NCBI GenBank assembly: GCA_036554605.1
Contig: DATBMY010000414.1
Location: 1 to 6,871 of the forward strand
Source of the DNA: DATBMY01 sp036554605
Lineage (GTDB): Bacteria; Acidobacteriota; Blastocatellia; UBA7656
Direction: 5' to 3'
DNA length: 6,871 nucleotides
Shown one piece after another: positions 1 through 5,063 of this stretch (its first letter is position 1; each line of letters starts with the position of its first letter). The notes under the pieces are model-generated. The model had not been told where the DNA came from. It saw only the letters and a program-made list of their open reading frames with translations, and ran no database searches. Made by a program: the position numbers and the translations under genes.

Positions 1-11
1 TTTATAATTAC

Positions 12-39
12 TGACCACCTACCACTGGCCACTGACCAC
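12..39 (-). repeat. Degenerate 7-bp tandem repeat (GTGGTCA)4 at the carH stop codon
   Basis: Read on the minus strand, the bases after the regulator's last codons split into consecutive heptamers: GTGGTCA, GTGGCCA, GTGGTAG, GTGGTCA. They are followed by GTAATTA, a half-matching fifth unit. The first G of the array is the last base of the TAG stop codon, so the array begins exactly where coding ends. It continues to the window edge as AT-rich sequence. Similar GTGG(T/C)CA arrays occur as intergenic low-complexity repeats in some bacteria, which I recall but cannot verify here. The array has no hairpin with a T-run, so I do not call it a terminator. Confidence 0.6.
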
Positions 40-950
40 TACCTGCGCAGCCGGTCGTCCAGGTCTTCGAGGTCGCGTATGAGAACCCAGTTGAGGTCGT
101 GTACCAGGTTGCGATGATTTACCGCCTCCGCCCCGCCTATCCACACGCGCGTTGAGGGAGGCAGACTTGACGCGAGAGTCTTCAGTTCGGTTTCGAGATG
201 CGGGTTTTCGTTGGCCACGCTCAATGCGAGAAAACGCGACCCCGTCAGGCGCACCGCATTCACTACTTCGGAGGCGGGAAGATCCGGTCCGAGATAGACT
301 ACCCTCCAGCCGCGCATCGCCGCCGTCATCGCCGCAAGCAGCAGCCCAAACTCGTGCCGCTCTCCCGGAGGCGTGGTAAATATTATAGTCTCGGCCTGCT
401 CGTCCGGCGGGTAGAGCCTGAACATCGCGCAAAGCAGATTGCGCAGCAGCCCCGATGCCAGGTGCTCGTGCGCCGCCCCCAATTCCTTGTGCGACCACCG
501 CTCGCCTATCTCCGCAAGTATCGGAGAGACGATCTTCATTATGAGAACCCGCGCTGGAAATAGCGTTGCGGCCCGGCTCAATTCGAGATCGGCCGCGACA
601 ACGTCCATCTTTTTTATCGCGTCGAGAAATCGGGTCCGCACCGCGGAATACGGGTCTGTGCCCTCCCGCTCCTTCTCGCGATCTCGCAGCACCGACTCAA
701 GCTGATCGGTTGATAGTCGCGCCGCCTGGCCAATGCTGTAGCCTTTATCAATCGCCTGCCTCAGCTTGCGCAGCCGCGCAACATCGGCCTCCGAATAAAG
801 CCTCGTTCCCCCATCGCTGCGCACAGGTGTTACCGCCTTGTACCTGCGCTCCCATACGCGCACCACGTCGGCCGATAATCCCGTCAGCCTCGTGACCGTC
901 CCGATGCGATATTGGGGCGCTGTCGATGCAATCTCTTCTTGTTCAATCAT
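39..950 (-). CDS. carH: CarH/LitR-type MerR regulator with adenosylcobalamin-binding photoreceptor domain
   Basis: This encodes a 303-residue cytoplasmic transcriptional repressor that, by family, uses adenosylcobalamin as a light sensor: the dark tetramer binds DNA and light breaks the Co-C bond and releases it. The N-terminal winged helix of the MerR class spans about residues 14-85, with the typical 'VVRVWERRY' at 29-37 and 'GGTRLY' at 47-52. A helical bundle follows, with W152 and E162-H163 forming the Wx9EH motif that caps the cobalamin upper face. The Rossmann-like B12 domain has E197-R-H199-E-F-G202 (ExHxxG; H199 would be the lower axial cobalt ligand), 'YLGPDLP' at 219-225 and 'WIGGAEA' at 270-276. 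Length matches the family. I chose the ATG at 950. An in-frame ATG at 1001 would add 17 residues unlike the family and would place the inverted repeat and -35 box inside the gene. It is divergent from the epimerase operon and probably regulates both itself and that operon. LitR and CarA are the same family, so the symbol is by analogy. Confidence 0.9.
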   Translation of the reverse strand: MIEQEEIASTAPQYRIGTVTRLTGLSADVVRVWERRYKAVTPVRSDGGTRLYSEADVARLRKLRQAIDKGYSIGQAARLSTDQLESVLRDREKEREGTDPYSAVRTRFLDAIKKMDVVAADLELSRAATLFPARVLIMKIVSPILAEIGERWSHKELGAAHEHLASGLLRNLLCAMFRLYPPDEQAETIIFTTPPGERHEFGLLLAAMTAAMRGWRVVYLGPDLPASEVVNAVRLTGSRFLALSVANENPHLETELKTLASSLPPSTRVWIGGAEAVNHRNLVHDLNWVLIRDLEDLDDRLRR

Positions 951-957
951 AGCTGCA

Positions 958-985
958 TTTTTACCTGCTGTCCGGATTCTGTCAA
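958..985 (-). promoter_or_regulatory. Predicted sigma70-type promoter of the carH-like gene
   Basis: On the minus strand a perfect TTGACA (-35, 985-980) is followed after 16 bp by TAAAAA (-10, 963-958; 4 of 6 consensus positions). The expected transcription start, about seven bases further on, falls at roughly 950-952. That is at or next to the chosen ATG at 950, so the mRNA may be leaderless or nearly so. The -35 box lies inside the left arm of the 12-bp inverted repeat, which implies repression by steric blocking of RNA polymerase. Confidence 0.55.
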
Positions 986-1055
986 GATATAAGATAAACA
1001 TTCGAGATTTTGAGCCCTTTATGTCTAAAAATATATGGCCGGTTATCTTGACAGA
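978..1055. promoter_or_regulatory. Probable shared operator: 12-bp perfect inverted repeat over divergent -35 boxes
   Basis: TCTGTCAAGATA at 978-989 is the exact reverse complement of TATCTTGACAGA at 1044-1055. Each arm therefore reads TATCTTGACAGA toward its own gene and contains that gene's TTGACA -35 hexamer. The arms are 66 bp apart centre to centre (about six helical turns), separated by an AT-rich stretch. Two looser related elements, TGTCTAA (reverse complement TTAGACA), occur at 1022-1028 and 1067-1073. Known CarH and CarA operators overlap promoter -35 regions, so the adjacent CarH-like protein is the obvious candidate ligand. This is inference; no binding data exist here. Confidence 0.65.
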
Positions 1056-1076
1056 GGTTGACCGCCTGTCTAAGAT
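1049..1076 (+). promoter_or_regulatory. Predicted sigma70-type promoter of the epimerase-SRPBCC-tspO operon
   Basis: A perfect TTGACA (1049-1054) is followed after 16 bp by TAAGAT (1071-1076; 4 of 6 consensus positions). Transcription would begin near 1083, leaving a 5' leader of about 26 bases that contains the Shine-Dalgarno sequence. The -35 box is inside the right arm of the inverted repeat, and the spacing matches that of the divergent promoter exactly. CTTGACAG (1048-1055) and CTGTCTAAG (1066-1074) also form an imperfect inverted repeat that spans from -35 to -10. Confidence 0.6.
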
Positions 1077-1097
1077 TCAATCGTGTTGGGCCGCTTT

Positions 1098-1106
1098 GGG
1101 GAGGAG
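1098..1106 (+). promoter_or_regulatory. Strong ribosome binding site deciding the epimerase start
   Basis: GGGGAGGAG lies just upstream of ATG 1109, with the GGAGG core four bases from the start. It fixes the start at 1109 rather than the in-frame TTG at 1058, which overlaps the promoter and would put 17 uncharacteristic residues before the nucleotide-binding strand. Confidence 0.75.
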
Positions 1107-1108
1107 CC

Positions 1109-2014
1109 ATGAGAATAGGTGTAACGGGCGCAACGGGCCTGATAGGCCGCTCGCTTTGCGGGGCGCTTAGCGACGAAGGGCACGAGATGATAGGGTTTTC
1201 GAGGACCCCGGGCAGCGGCAGAGGGCTTGCGGTGGCGGAGCTGCGCGGCTGGGATGTGTTCGCGAGTCCGCCCACAAAAGAGGCCTTAGCCGACCTGGAT
1301 GCGGTCGTACACCTGGCGGGCGAGCCTATAGACGCAGGGCGCTGGAGCGATGAGCAGAAGAAGCGTATAAGAGATTCGCGCATAGTGAGCACCCGCCATC
1401 TGGTTAATGGTTTTCGCTCGCTGGATGAAAAACCGGCCGCTTTCATCTCTGGCTCCGCGGTCGGGTTTTATGGCGACAGGGGCGATGAGGTGCTTGAAGA
1501 GACCGCGCCGCCGGGCAGCGGCTTTATGAGCGATGTTTGCGTCGAATGGGAGGCAGAGGCCGCCAGGGCAAAAGAGATTGGAATGCGCGTTGTTCAAGTC
1601 CGAACGGGCGTCGTCTTGAGCCGGGAGGGCGGCGCCCTGAAAAAGATGCTGACGCCTTTCAAATTGGGCGTGGCGGGACGCCTGGGCAGCGGCCGGCAGT
1701 GGTTCCCCTGGATTCATATCGACGACATAGTCGGCATATTTCGAGAGGCGATTCTTTCAACCGGCCTTGCGGGGCCGGTCAATGGTGTCGCCCCCAATCC
1801 GGTCACCAACTCTGAGTTCACCCGGCAACTTGCGGGCGCATTAAGCCGCCCGGCCTTCCTCCCGGTCCCCTCAATCGGGCTGAAGGTGTTGATGGGAGAG
1901 ATGAGCGAAGTCTTGCTCGGCTCTCAGCGCGTCATTCCCAGGGTGATGATCGACCGGGGATTTGAGTACCGGTTTCCCAATCTCGGCGAGGCGCTCAACG
2001 ATCTGCTTGCATGA
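1109..2014 (+). CDS. TIGR01777-family NAD(P)-dependent epimerase-like SDR protein (YfcH/SDR39U1 type)
   Basis: The 301-residue protein is an extended short-chain dehydrogenase of the TIGR01777 group, whose substrate is not established. The dinucleotide-binding Rossmann motif T6-G-A-T-G-L-I-G13 starts right after the first beta strand, confirming the ATG at 1109. Further family blocks are 'HLAGEPI' at 68-74, 'SGSAVGFYGDRGDE' at 114-127 (Y121 in the active-site region, without the classical YxxxK), 'WFPWIHIDDI' at 198-207 and 'VNGVAPNPVTN' at 224-234. The length is normal for the stand-alone form. It is the first gene of a three-gene unit. Its TGA overlaps the ATG of the SRPBCC gene by four bases, so the two are translationally coupled, and related proteins are known fused to an SRPBCC domain. 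It is probably controlled by the divergent CarH-like repressor. A specific reaction cannot be assigned. Confidence 0.92.
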   Translation: MRIGVTGATGLIGRSLCGALSDEGHEMIGFSRTPGSGRGLAVAELRGWDVFASPPTKEALADLDAVVHLAGEPIDAGRWSDEQKKRIRDSRIVSTRHLVNGFRSLDEKPAAFISGSAVGFYGDRGDEVLEETAPPGSGFMSDVCVEWEAEAARAKEIGMRVVQVRTGVVLSREGGALKKMLTPFKLGVAGRLGSGRQWFPWIHIDDIVGIFREAILSTGLAGPVNGVAPNPVTNSEFTRQLAGALSRPAFLPVPSIGLKVLMGEMSEVLLGSQRVIPRVMIDRGFEYRFPNLGEALNDLLA

Positions 2015-2472
2015 AACCTTACGTCTTAGAGCGCGAGCAGATCATAGAGCGCGGCCGGCCGGAGGCGTTCGCTTTCTTTAGCGACGCCTTCAACCTGGAG
2101 CGTATCACCCCGCCTTTCCTTCGCTTCCGCGTGCTTACCGCCCGGCCCGTTACGATGGCCGCCGGCACCCTGCTCGAATATAAGCTGTCGCTGTTTGGCG
2201 TGCGATTCCGCTGGAAGACGATCATCGAAGAATGGGAGCCTGACGAATCGTTCGTCGACTCGCAGCTCGAAGGGCCTTACAGGTTGTGGAGGCACACGCA
2301 CAGCTTTGAACCCATCGGGCAGAGTCGCACGCTTATGCGCGACCGGGTCGAGTACCTGATACCCCTGGGCTTTCTCGGGCGCGTCAGCAATGCTCTATTC
2401 GTATCGCGCACGCTCAAAGAGATATTCGATTACCGCGCCCGCGCTATTGCGGGGTTGCTTGCCGCCCGGTGA
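2011..2472 (+). CDS. SRPBCC (START/Bet v 1-fold) family protein, coupled partner of the epimerase
   Basis: This is a 153-residue soluble protein of the SRPBCC superfamily, a helix-grip fold that encloses a hydrophobic ligand pocket. The start has the typical pattern of alternating hydrophobic strand (residues 4-12) followed by 'GRPEAFAFFSDAFNLERITPPFLRF' (15-39). The middle has 'GTLLEYKLSLFGVRFRW' (52-68) and 'WRHTHSFE' (93-100). The end has 'DRVEYLIPLGFLG' (111-123) and a long C-terminal helix (134-150). The ATGA overlap with the preceding stop and the absence of its own Shine-Dalgarno point to translation by reinitiation. The ligand is unknown. Fusion of this domain to TIGR01777 proteins in other organisms supports a shared pathway, possibly with the SRPBCC partner presenting a hydrophobic substrate, which is inference. 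Confidence 0.85.
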   Translation: MKPYVLEREQIIERGRPEAFAFFSDAFNLERITPPFLRFRVLTARPVTMAAGTLLEYKLSLFGVRFRWKTIIEEWEPDESFVDSQLEGPYRLWRHTHSFEPIGQSRTLMRDRVEYLIPLGFLGRVSNALFVSRTLKEIFDYRARAIAGLLAAR

Positions 2473-2485
2473 GAGGGCTCGATTT

Positions 2486-2491
2486 AAGGGG
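2486..2491 (+). promoter_or_regulatory. Ribosome binding site deciding the tspO start
   Basis: AAGGGG with a four-base gap (2492-2495) to ATG 2496 supports that start. The alternative GTG at 2469 overlaps the SRPBCC stop (GTGA) and has no purine-rich element upstream. It would also add nine polar residues not expected in a TspO protein. Confidence 0.65.
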
Positions 2492-2495
2492 TCTT

Positions 2496-2972
2496 ATGAG
2501 TAAAGGTGAATGGATAACGCTAGCCATATTTCTCGCGGCCTGTTTTGGGGTTGCGGCGCTCGGGTCGCTCGCAACCTCGCCCGAAATACCGACCTGGTAC
2601 TCGCGCATAAACAAGCCCTCGTGGACGCCGCCCAACTGGCTGTTCGGGCCGGTCTGGTCCGCGCTTTACGCCGCGATGGCCGTCGCCGCATGGTTAGTAT
2701 GGAGGCAGGGCGGCTGGAGAGAGAATCGCGCCGCGCTCATCTTATTTGCCGTGCAGCTCGCATTGAATCTCGCGTGGTCGTTCATATTCTTCAAGTTTCA
2801 TCAGACCGGATGGGCCTTCCTTGAGATAGTCCTGCTGTGGCTGGCCATCGCCGCGACGCTGATCCTCTTCGCAAACAGGTCCAGGACGGCCGCGTTCTTG
2901 ATCGCCCCTTATCTTGCCTGGGTGACTTACGCCGCCGCGCTCAATTATTCGATCTGGCGGTCGAACTCCTGA
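2496..2972 (+). CDS. tspO: TspO/MBR (peripheral benzodiazepine receptor-like) tryptophan-rich membrane protein
   Basis: This is a 158-residue integral membrane protein with five predicted hydrophobic helices (about 6-26, 46-70, 79-99, 105-126, 132-154), the usual TspO length and topology. It contains 13 tryptophans. The signature blocks are W34-Y35, 'INKPSWTPPNWLFGPVW' (38-54), 'QLALNLAWSFIFF' (87-99) and 'APYLAWVTYAAALNYSIW' (137-154); the last corresponds to the cholesterol/porphyrin-contacting fifth helix. Bacterial TspO proteins bind tetrapyrroles such as protoporphyrin IX and have been linked to porphyrin handling, stress and light responses. It follows the SRPBCC gene with a 23-base gap and is the last gene of the unit. 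Placing a porphyrin-binding protein under a cobalamin photoreceptor makes a photo-oxidative or tetrapyrrole role likely, but this is inferred. Confidence 0.95.
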   Translation: MSKGEWITLAIFLAACFGVAALGSLATSPEIPTWYSRINKPSWTPPNWLFGPVWSALYAAMAVAAWLVWRQGGWRENRAALILFAVQLALNLAWSFIFFKFHQTGWAFLEIVLLWLAIAATLILFANRSRTAAFLIAPYLAWVTYAAALNYSIWRSNS

Positions 2973-2980
2973 CGATTCGC

Positions 2981-3000
2981 GAGCAAGGTTGCGGTTGCTC
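2981..3000 (+). other. Weak stem-loop after tspO
   Basis: GAGCAA (2981-2986) pairs with TTGCTC (2995-3000) across an 8-base loop, nine bases after the tspO stop. No T-run follows (CTCCAACCC), so it is not a canonical intrinsic terminator. It may act as a 3'-end stabiliser or be chance. Confidence 0.25.
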
Positions 3001-3012
3001 CTCCAACCCTCA

Positions 3013-3041
3013 TTTACATCGCACTACTTTGCGGATAGTAT
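3013..3041 (+). promoter_or_regulatory. Candidate promoter of the M20 hydrolase gene
   Basis: TTTACA (3013-3018, 5 of 6) is followed after exactly 17 bp by TAGTAT (3036-3041, 4 of 6). Transcription would start near 3048, giving a leader of about 40 bases with GAGG at 3074-3077. This supports independent transcription from the upstream light operon. The TTGACAGA block of the divergent region is not present here. Confidence 0.45.
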
Positions 3042-3089
3042 CGGGCTGCACGGATAACAGCCATATATGCTATGAGGTAGGGCTCAGTG

Positions 3090-4397
3090 ATGAACCGTCG
3101 AGAGTTTAGCTTAAATCTCCTGTTTGCCTTTCCAGCCATCGCTTTACAGGCCGCGCAATCGCCCTCGCGGCTTCGCGTCAACGGCCAGCGGGTCAACGCG
3201 CACCTGACGGAGCTCGCGCGGTTTGGCAAGACACCGGAAGGCGGCACGCACCGCGTTGCTTATTCCGACGCCGACCTTCAGGCCCGCCAGTACGCGATGA
3301 GCCTCATGCGCGAAGCCAGGTTGGAAGTCTCCATCGACGCCGCCGGCAACATCATCGGGCGTCGCGCCGGTAGCGACCCCGCGTTAAAGCCCTTGATGAT
3401 CGGATCGCACATAGACTCCGTGCCTGCCGGGGGCAGTTACGACGGGCAGGTCGGCTCGCTGGGCGCAATCGAGGTGGCCGAGACGCTTGCTGAAAACGGC
3501 GTGCGGCTCAGACATCCGCTTGAGGTCATTATATTTCAAAACGAAGAGGGCGGAACCATCGGCAGCATCGCCCTGGCCAGAGGGCTGACTGAAAAAGATC
3601 TGAGCCAGGTTTCCAACAGCGGGAAGAGCATACGCGAAGGGATAAAACTTATCGGCGGCGACCCCGACCGGCTCTCCGGCGTCGTTCGCAAGAAGGGCGA
3701 CCTCGCGGCCTACGTCGAGCTGCATATCGAGCAGGGCGGCATCCTGCAAAGCGAAAAGATCGACATCGGCGTGGTCGAAGGCATAGTCGGCGTCTACTGG
3801 TGGGATGTGACGGTGGAGGGTTTCGCCAATCACGCGGGCACGACTCCGATGAACCAGCGTCGCGATGCGCTGTTGGGGGCGGCGAAATACATCGAGGCCG
3901 TCAATCGCGTCGTAACCTCGATCCCCGGCCGGCAGGTTGGAACGGTCGGCAAGATACAGGCTTTGCCAGGCGCTTACAACGTCATCCCCGGCACGGTCAG
4001 GACCAGCCTGGGGCTGCGCGATCTGGACGCGGCGAAAGTGCGTATGTTGTTTGAAAAGATAGAAGCCGAGGTGCGCCAGATTGAAAAGGCGACCGGCACG
4101 AAGTTCGAATTCAAGCAGACCAACGCGTCGCCGCCCGCGCCCACCGATGCGCGCATTCGCCGCGCGATTGACGAATCGGCCAGAGGACTGAGCCTCACGA
4201 CCAGGCTCATGCCGAGCGGCGCGGGTCACGACGCGCAGGAGATCGCAAATCTCTGTCCGGTCGGAATGATCTTCGTGCCAAGCCGCGACGGCATCAGTCA
4301 CAGCCCGCGTGAATTCTCCAAACCCGAAGATATCACGAACGGTACGAACGTGCTGCTACATTCGCTCTTAAGACTCGATGCGATGAATCTGAATTGA
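3090..4397 (+). CDS. M20-family N-carbamoyl-amino-acid hydrolase/allantoate amidohydrolase-like enzyme with Tat-type signal
   Basis: This 435-residue protein belongs to the M20 metal-dependent amidohydrolases (AmaB/HyuC, AllC and beta-ureidopropionase relatives), which hydrolyse carbamoyl or amide C-N bonds. The metal ligands are all visible: H107 in 'GSHIDSVPAGG', D118 in 'SYDGQ', E152-E153 in 'QNEEGG', H212 in 'ELHIEQGG' and H404 in 'GISHSPREF'. H248 in 'NHAGTTPM' and N297 in 'GAYNVIPG' mark the lid/dimerisation domain (about 230-345). 'SGAGHDAQ' at 376-383 is the family substrate-binding loop. 'SLGLRD' at 306-311 has G308 where many relatives have an acidic residue. Residues 2-22 (NRREFS, then a hydrophobic LNLLFAFPAIALQAA) resemble a twin-arginine signal, with possible cleavage around 21-22. 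A GTG at 3087 directly precedes the ATG; either could be used, with GAGG at 3074-3077 spaced better for the GTG. The exact substrate cannot be fixed, and no pyrimidine or hydantoin genes lie nearby. Confidence 0.88.
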   Translation: MNRREFSLNLLFAFPAIALQAAQSPSRLRVNGQRVNAHLTELARFGKTPEGGTHRVAYSDADLQARQYAMSLMREARLEVSIDAAGNIIGRRAGSDPALKPLMIGSHIDSVPAGGSYDGQVGSLGAIEVAETLAENGVRLRHPLEVIIFQNEEGGTIGSIALARGLTEKDLSQVSNSGKSIREGIKLIGGDPDRLSGVVRKKGDLAAYVELHIEQGGILQSEKIDIGVVEGIVGVYWWDVTVEGFANHAGTTPMNQRRDALLGAAKYIEAVNRVVTSIPGRQVGTVGKIQALPGAYNVIPGTVRTSLGLRDLDAAKVRMLFEKIEAEVRQIEKATGTKFEFKQTNASPPAPTDARIRRAIDESARGLSLTTRLMPSGAGHDAQEIANLCPVGMIFVPSRDGISHSPREFSKPEDITNGTNVLLHSLLRLDAMNLN

Positions 4398-4450
4398 TCT
4401 ACGCGAGCCTTCCCCGGCTGCCGGTATGCTTCTGCTTTTCGCGCCCCGAG

Positions 4451-4467
4451 CAATAGCGCGGCTATTG
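4451..4467. promoter_or_regulatory. Perfect 17-bp palindrome upstream of the XRE gene
   Basis: CAATAGC-GCG-GCTATTG has two perfect 7-bp arms around a 3-base centre. It lies 53 bases after the hydrolase stop. Its right arm overlaps the -35 candidate TTGAGC (4465-4470) of the XRE gene, a position expected for an autoregulatory operator. It could instead be a short RNA hairpin ending the hydrolase transcript, but no T-run follows. Confidence 0.45.
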
Positions 4468-4493
4468 AGCCAGTGCTCTTCCTGTGATACAAG
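4465..4493 (+). promoter_or_regulatory. Weak candidate promoter of the XRE gene
   Basis: TTGAGC (4465-4470, 4 of 6) and TACAAG (4488-4493, 4 of 6) are separated by 17 bp. The start would be near 4500, leaving a leader of about 40 bases. The match is only moderate. Confidence 0.3.
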
Positions 4494-4539
4494 AAACATA
4501 AAAGATAAGCCGAGACATTGCCGAAGTATTAAGGCGGTT

Positions 4540-4980
4540 ATGACTGAAAATATTGAAACACTTGCTGCGTACGTCACCAGAATAATAAGGGAGAAGGGGC
4601 TCAAACAGGATGAAGTCAGGAGGCTTTCTCGCGGGCAGATAACGGATGGTTACATCAGAGGCATAATGAAAGGCAAGGCAAAGAACCTTTCAGTAGATAA
4701 ACTAAAAGCGCTGGCGCTCGGGCTGGGCGTTTCGGAGGACGAATTATTCAGGGTAGCTCGCGGGCTGCCCGCTTTCAGCGACAGTTTGAAGCAAGAGCAA
4801 GAGGCTACTTTCGGCTCGATCATCAGACTGGTGGGCGACTCGGCGAAGAATCGCATTGTAGCCGATCTGTTGCGCGAGGCCGCTAAGCTCACCCCGGAGC
4901 TTCAGGAGGAGGCGCTCAGACTGCTCAAGATTCTCAATTCGCGCAAGCCAGCCTCGACGCGCGCGGCCGCCCGGCACTGA
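4540..4980 (+). CDS. Small XRE-type helix-turn-helix regulator
   Basis: This 146-residue soluble protein has a Cro/CI-type helix-turn-helix over about residues 5-70. A helix 'LAAYVTRIIREKGLKQDEVRRLS' (8-30) leads to the recognition region 'GQITDGYIRGIMKGKAKN' (32-49) and then to 'LSVDKLKALALGLGVSEDELFRVARG' (50-75), the usual closing helices. The rest (about 83-134) is helical and charged, with 'LTPELQEEALRLLKIL' (117-132) reading as a small dimerisation or effector helix. The C-terminus is a basic tail. The ATG at 4540 follows AAGGCGG (4531-4537). The frame is open back to 4426, but those residues are unlike the family and lie over the palindrome and promoter. Target genes are unknown; the palindrome upstream suggests self-regulation. 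The sensor kinase downstream starts 83 bases later and probably has its own promoter. Confidence 0.85.
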   Translation: MTENIETLAAYVTRIIREKGLKQDEVRRLSRGQITDGYIRGIMKGKAKNLSVDKLKALALGLGVSEDELFRVARGLPAFSDSLKQEQEATFGSIIRLVGDSAKNRIVADLLREAAKLTPELQEEALRLLKILNSRKPASTRAAARH

Positions 4981-5008
4981 CGCCCGCCCGTTTTCGGCCG
5001 CTTTCTTT
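4963..5008 (+). terminator. Possible intrinsic terminator of the XRE gene
   Basis: GCGGCCG (4963-4969) can pair with CGGCCGC (4995-5001), a 7-bp all-GC stem, directly followed by TTTCTTT (5002-5008). The 25-base loop is long and the left arm lies inside the last codons of the XRE gene. Both features weaken the call. Confidence 0.3.
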
Positions 5009-5034
5009 GAAATTCAATATGACTCTGTTAAGCT
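5007..5034 (+). promoter_or_regulatory. Weak candidate promoter of the sensor kinase gene
   Basis: TTGAAA (5007-5012, 4 of 6) is followed after 16 bp by TAAGCT (5029-5034, 3 of 6). The -35 sits in a small perfect dyad TTGAA-A-TTCAA (5007-5017). The -10 match is poor. Confidence 0.25.
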
Positions 5035-5063
5035 CTTCTGTCCGCTAGCTGGAGAGTCATTTG

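Noticed and set aside
947..958. Three-codon minus-strand ORF (ATG CAG CTA TGA) overlapping the carH start by ATGA
   Set aside because: It has an AGG at a reasonable distance, but the predicted transcript starts at or after its ATG. An ORF this short is expected by chance.
951..1001. 17-residue N-terminal extension of the CarH-like protein from ATG 1001
   Set aside because: It would cover the -35 box and one arm of the inverted repeat, has no usable ribosome binding site, and the residues do not resemble the start of MerR proteins. The ATG at 950 fits better.
951..1108. Cobalamin riboswitch or other structured leader in the B12-related divergent region
   Set aside because: The predicted leaders are about 0 and 26 bases long, far too short, and I see no B12-box-like sequence. 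Control by the protein is the simpler explanation.
3384..4301. 305-codon minus-strand open frame opposite the M20 hydrolase
   Set aside because: It is antisense to a gene with full catalytic motifs, shows no recognisable domain, and has an Arg/Ala/Asp-rich composition typical of a shadow frame in GC-rich DNA.
4398..4539. N-terminal extension of the XRE protein from ATG 4426
   Set aside because: The added 38 residues do not resemble the family, and the segment contains the palindrome and candidate promoter. ATG 4540 has an adjacent purine-rich site.
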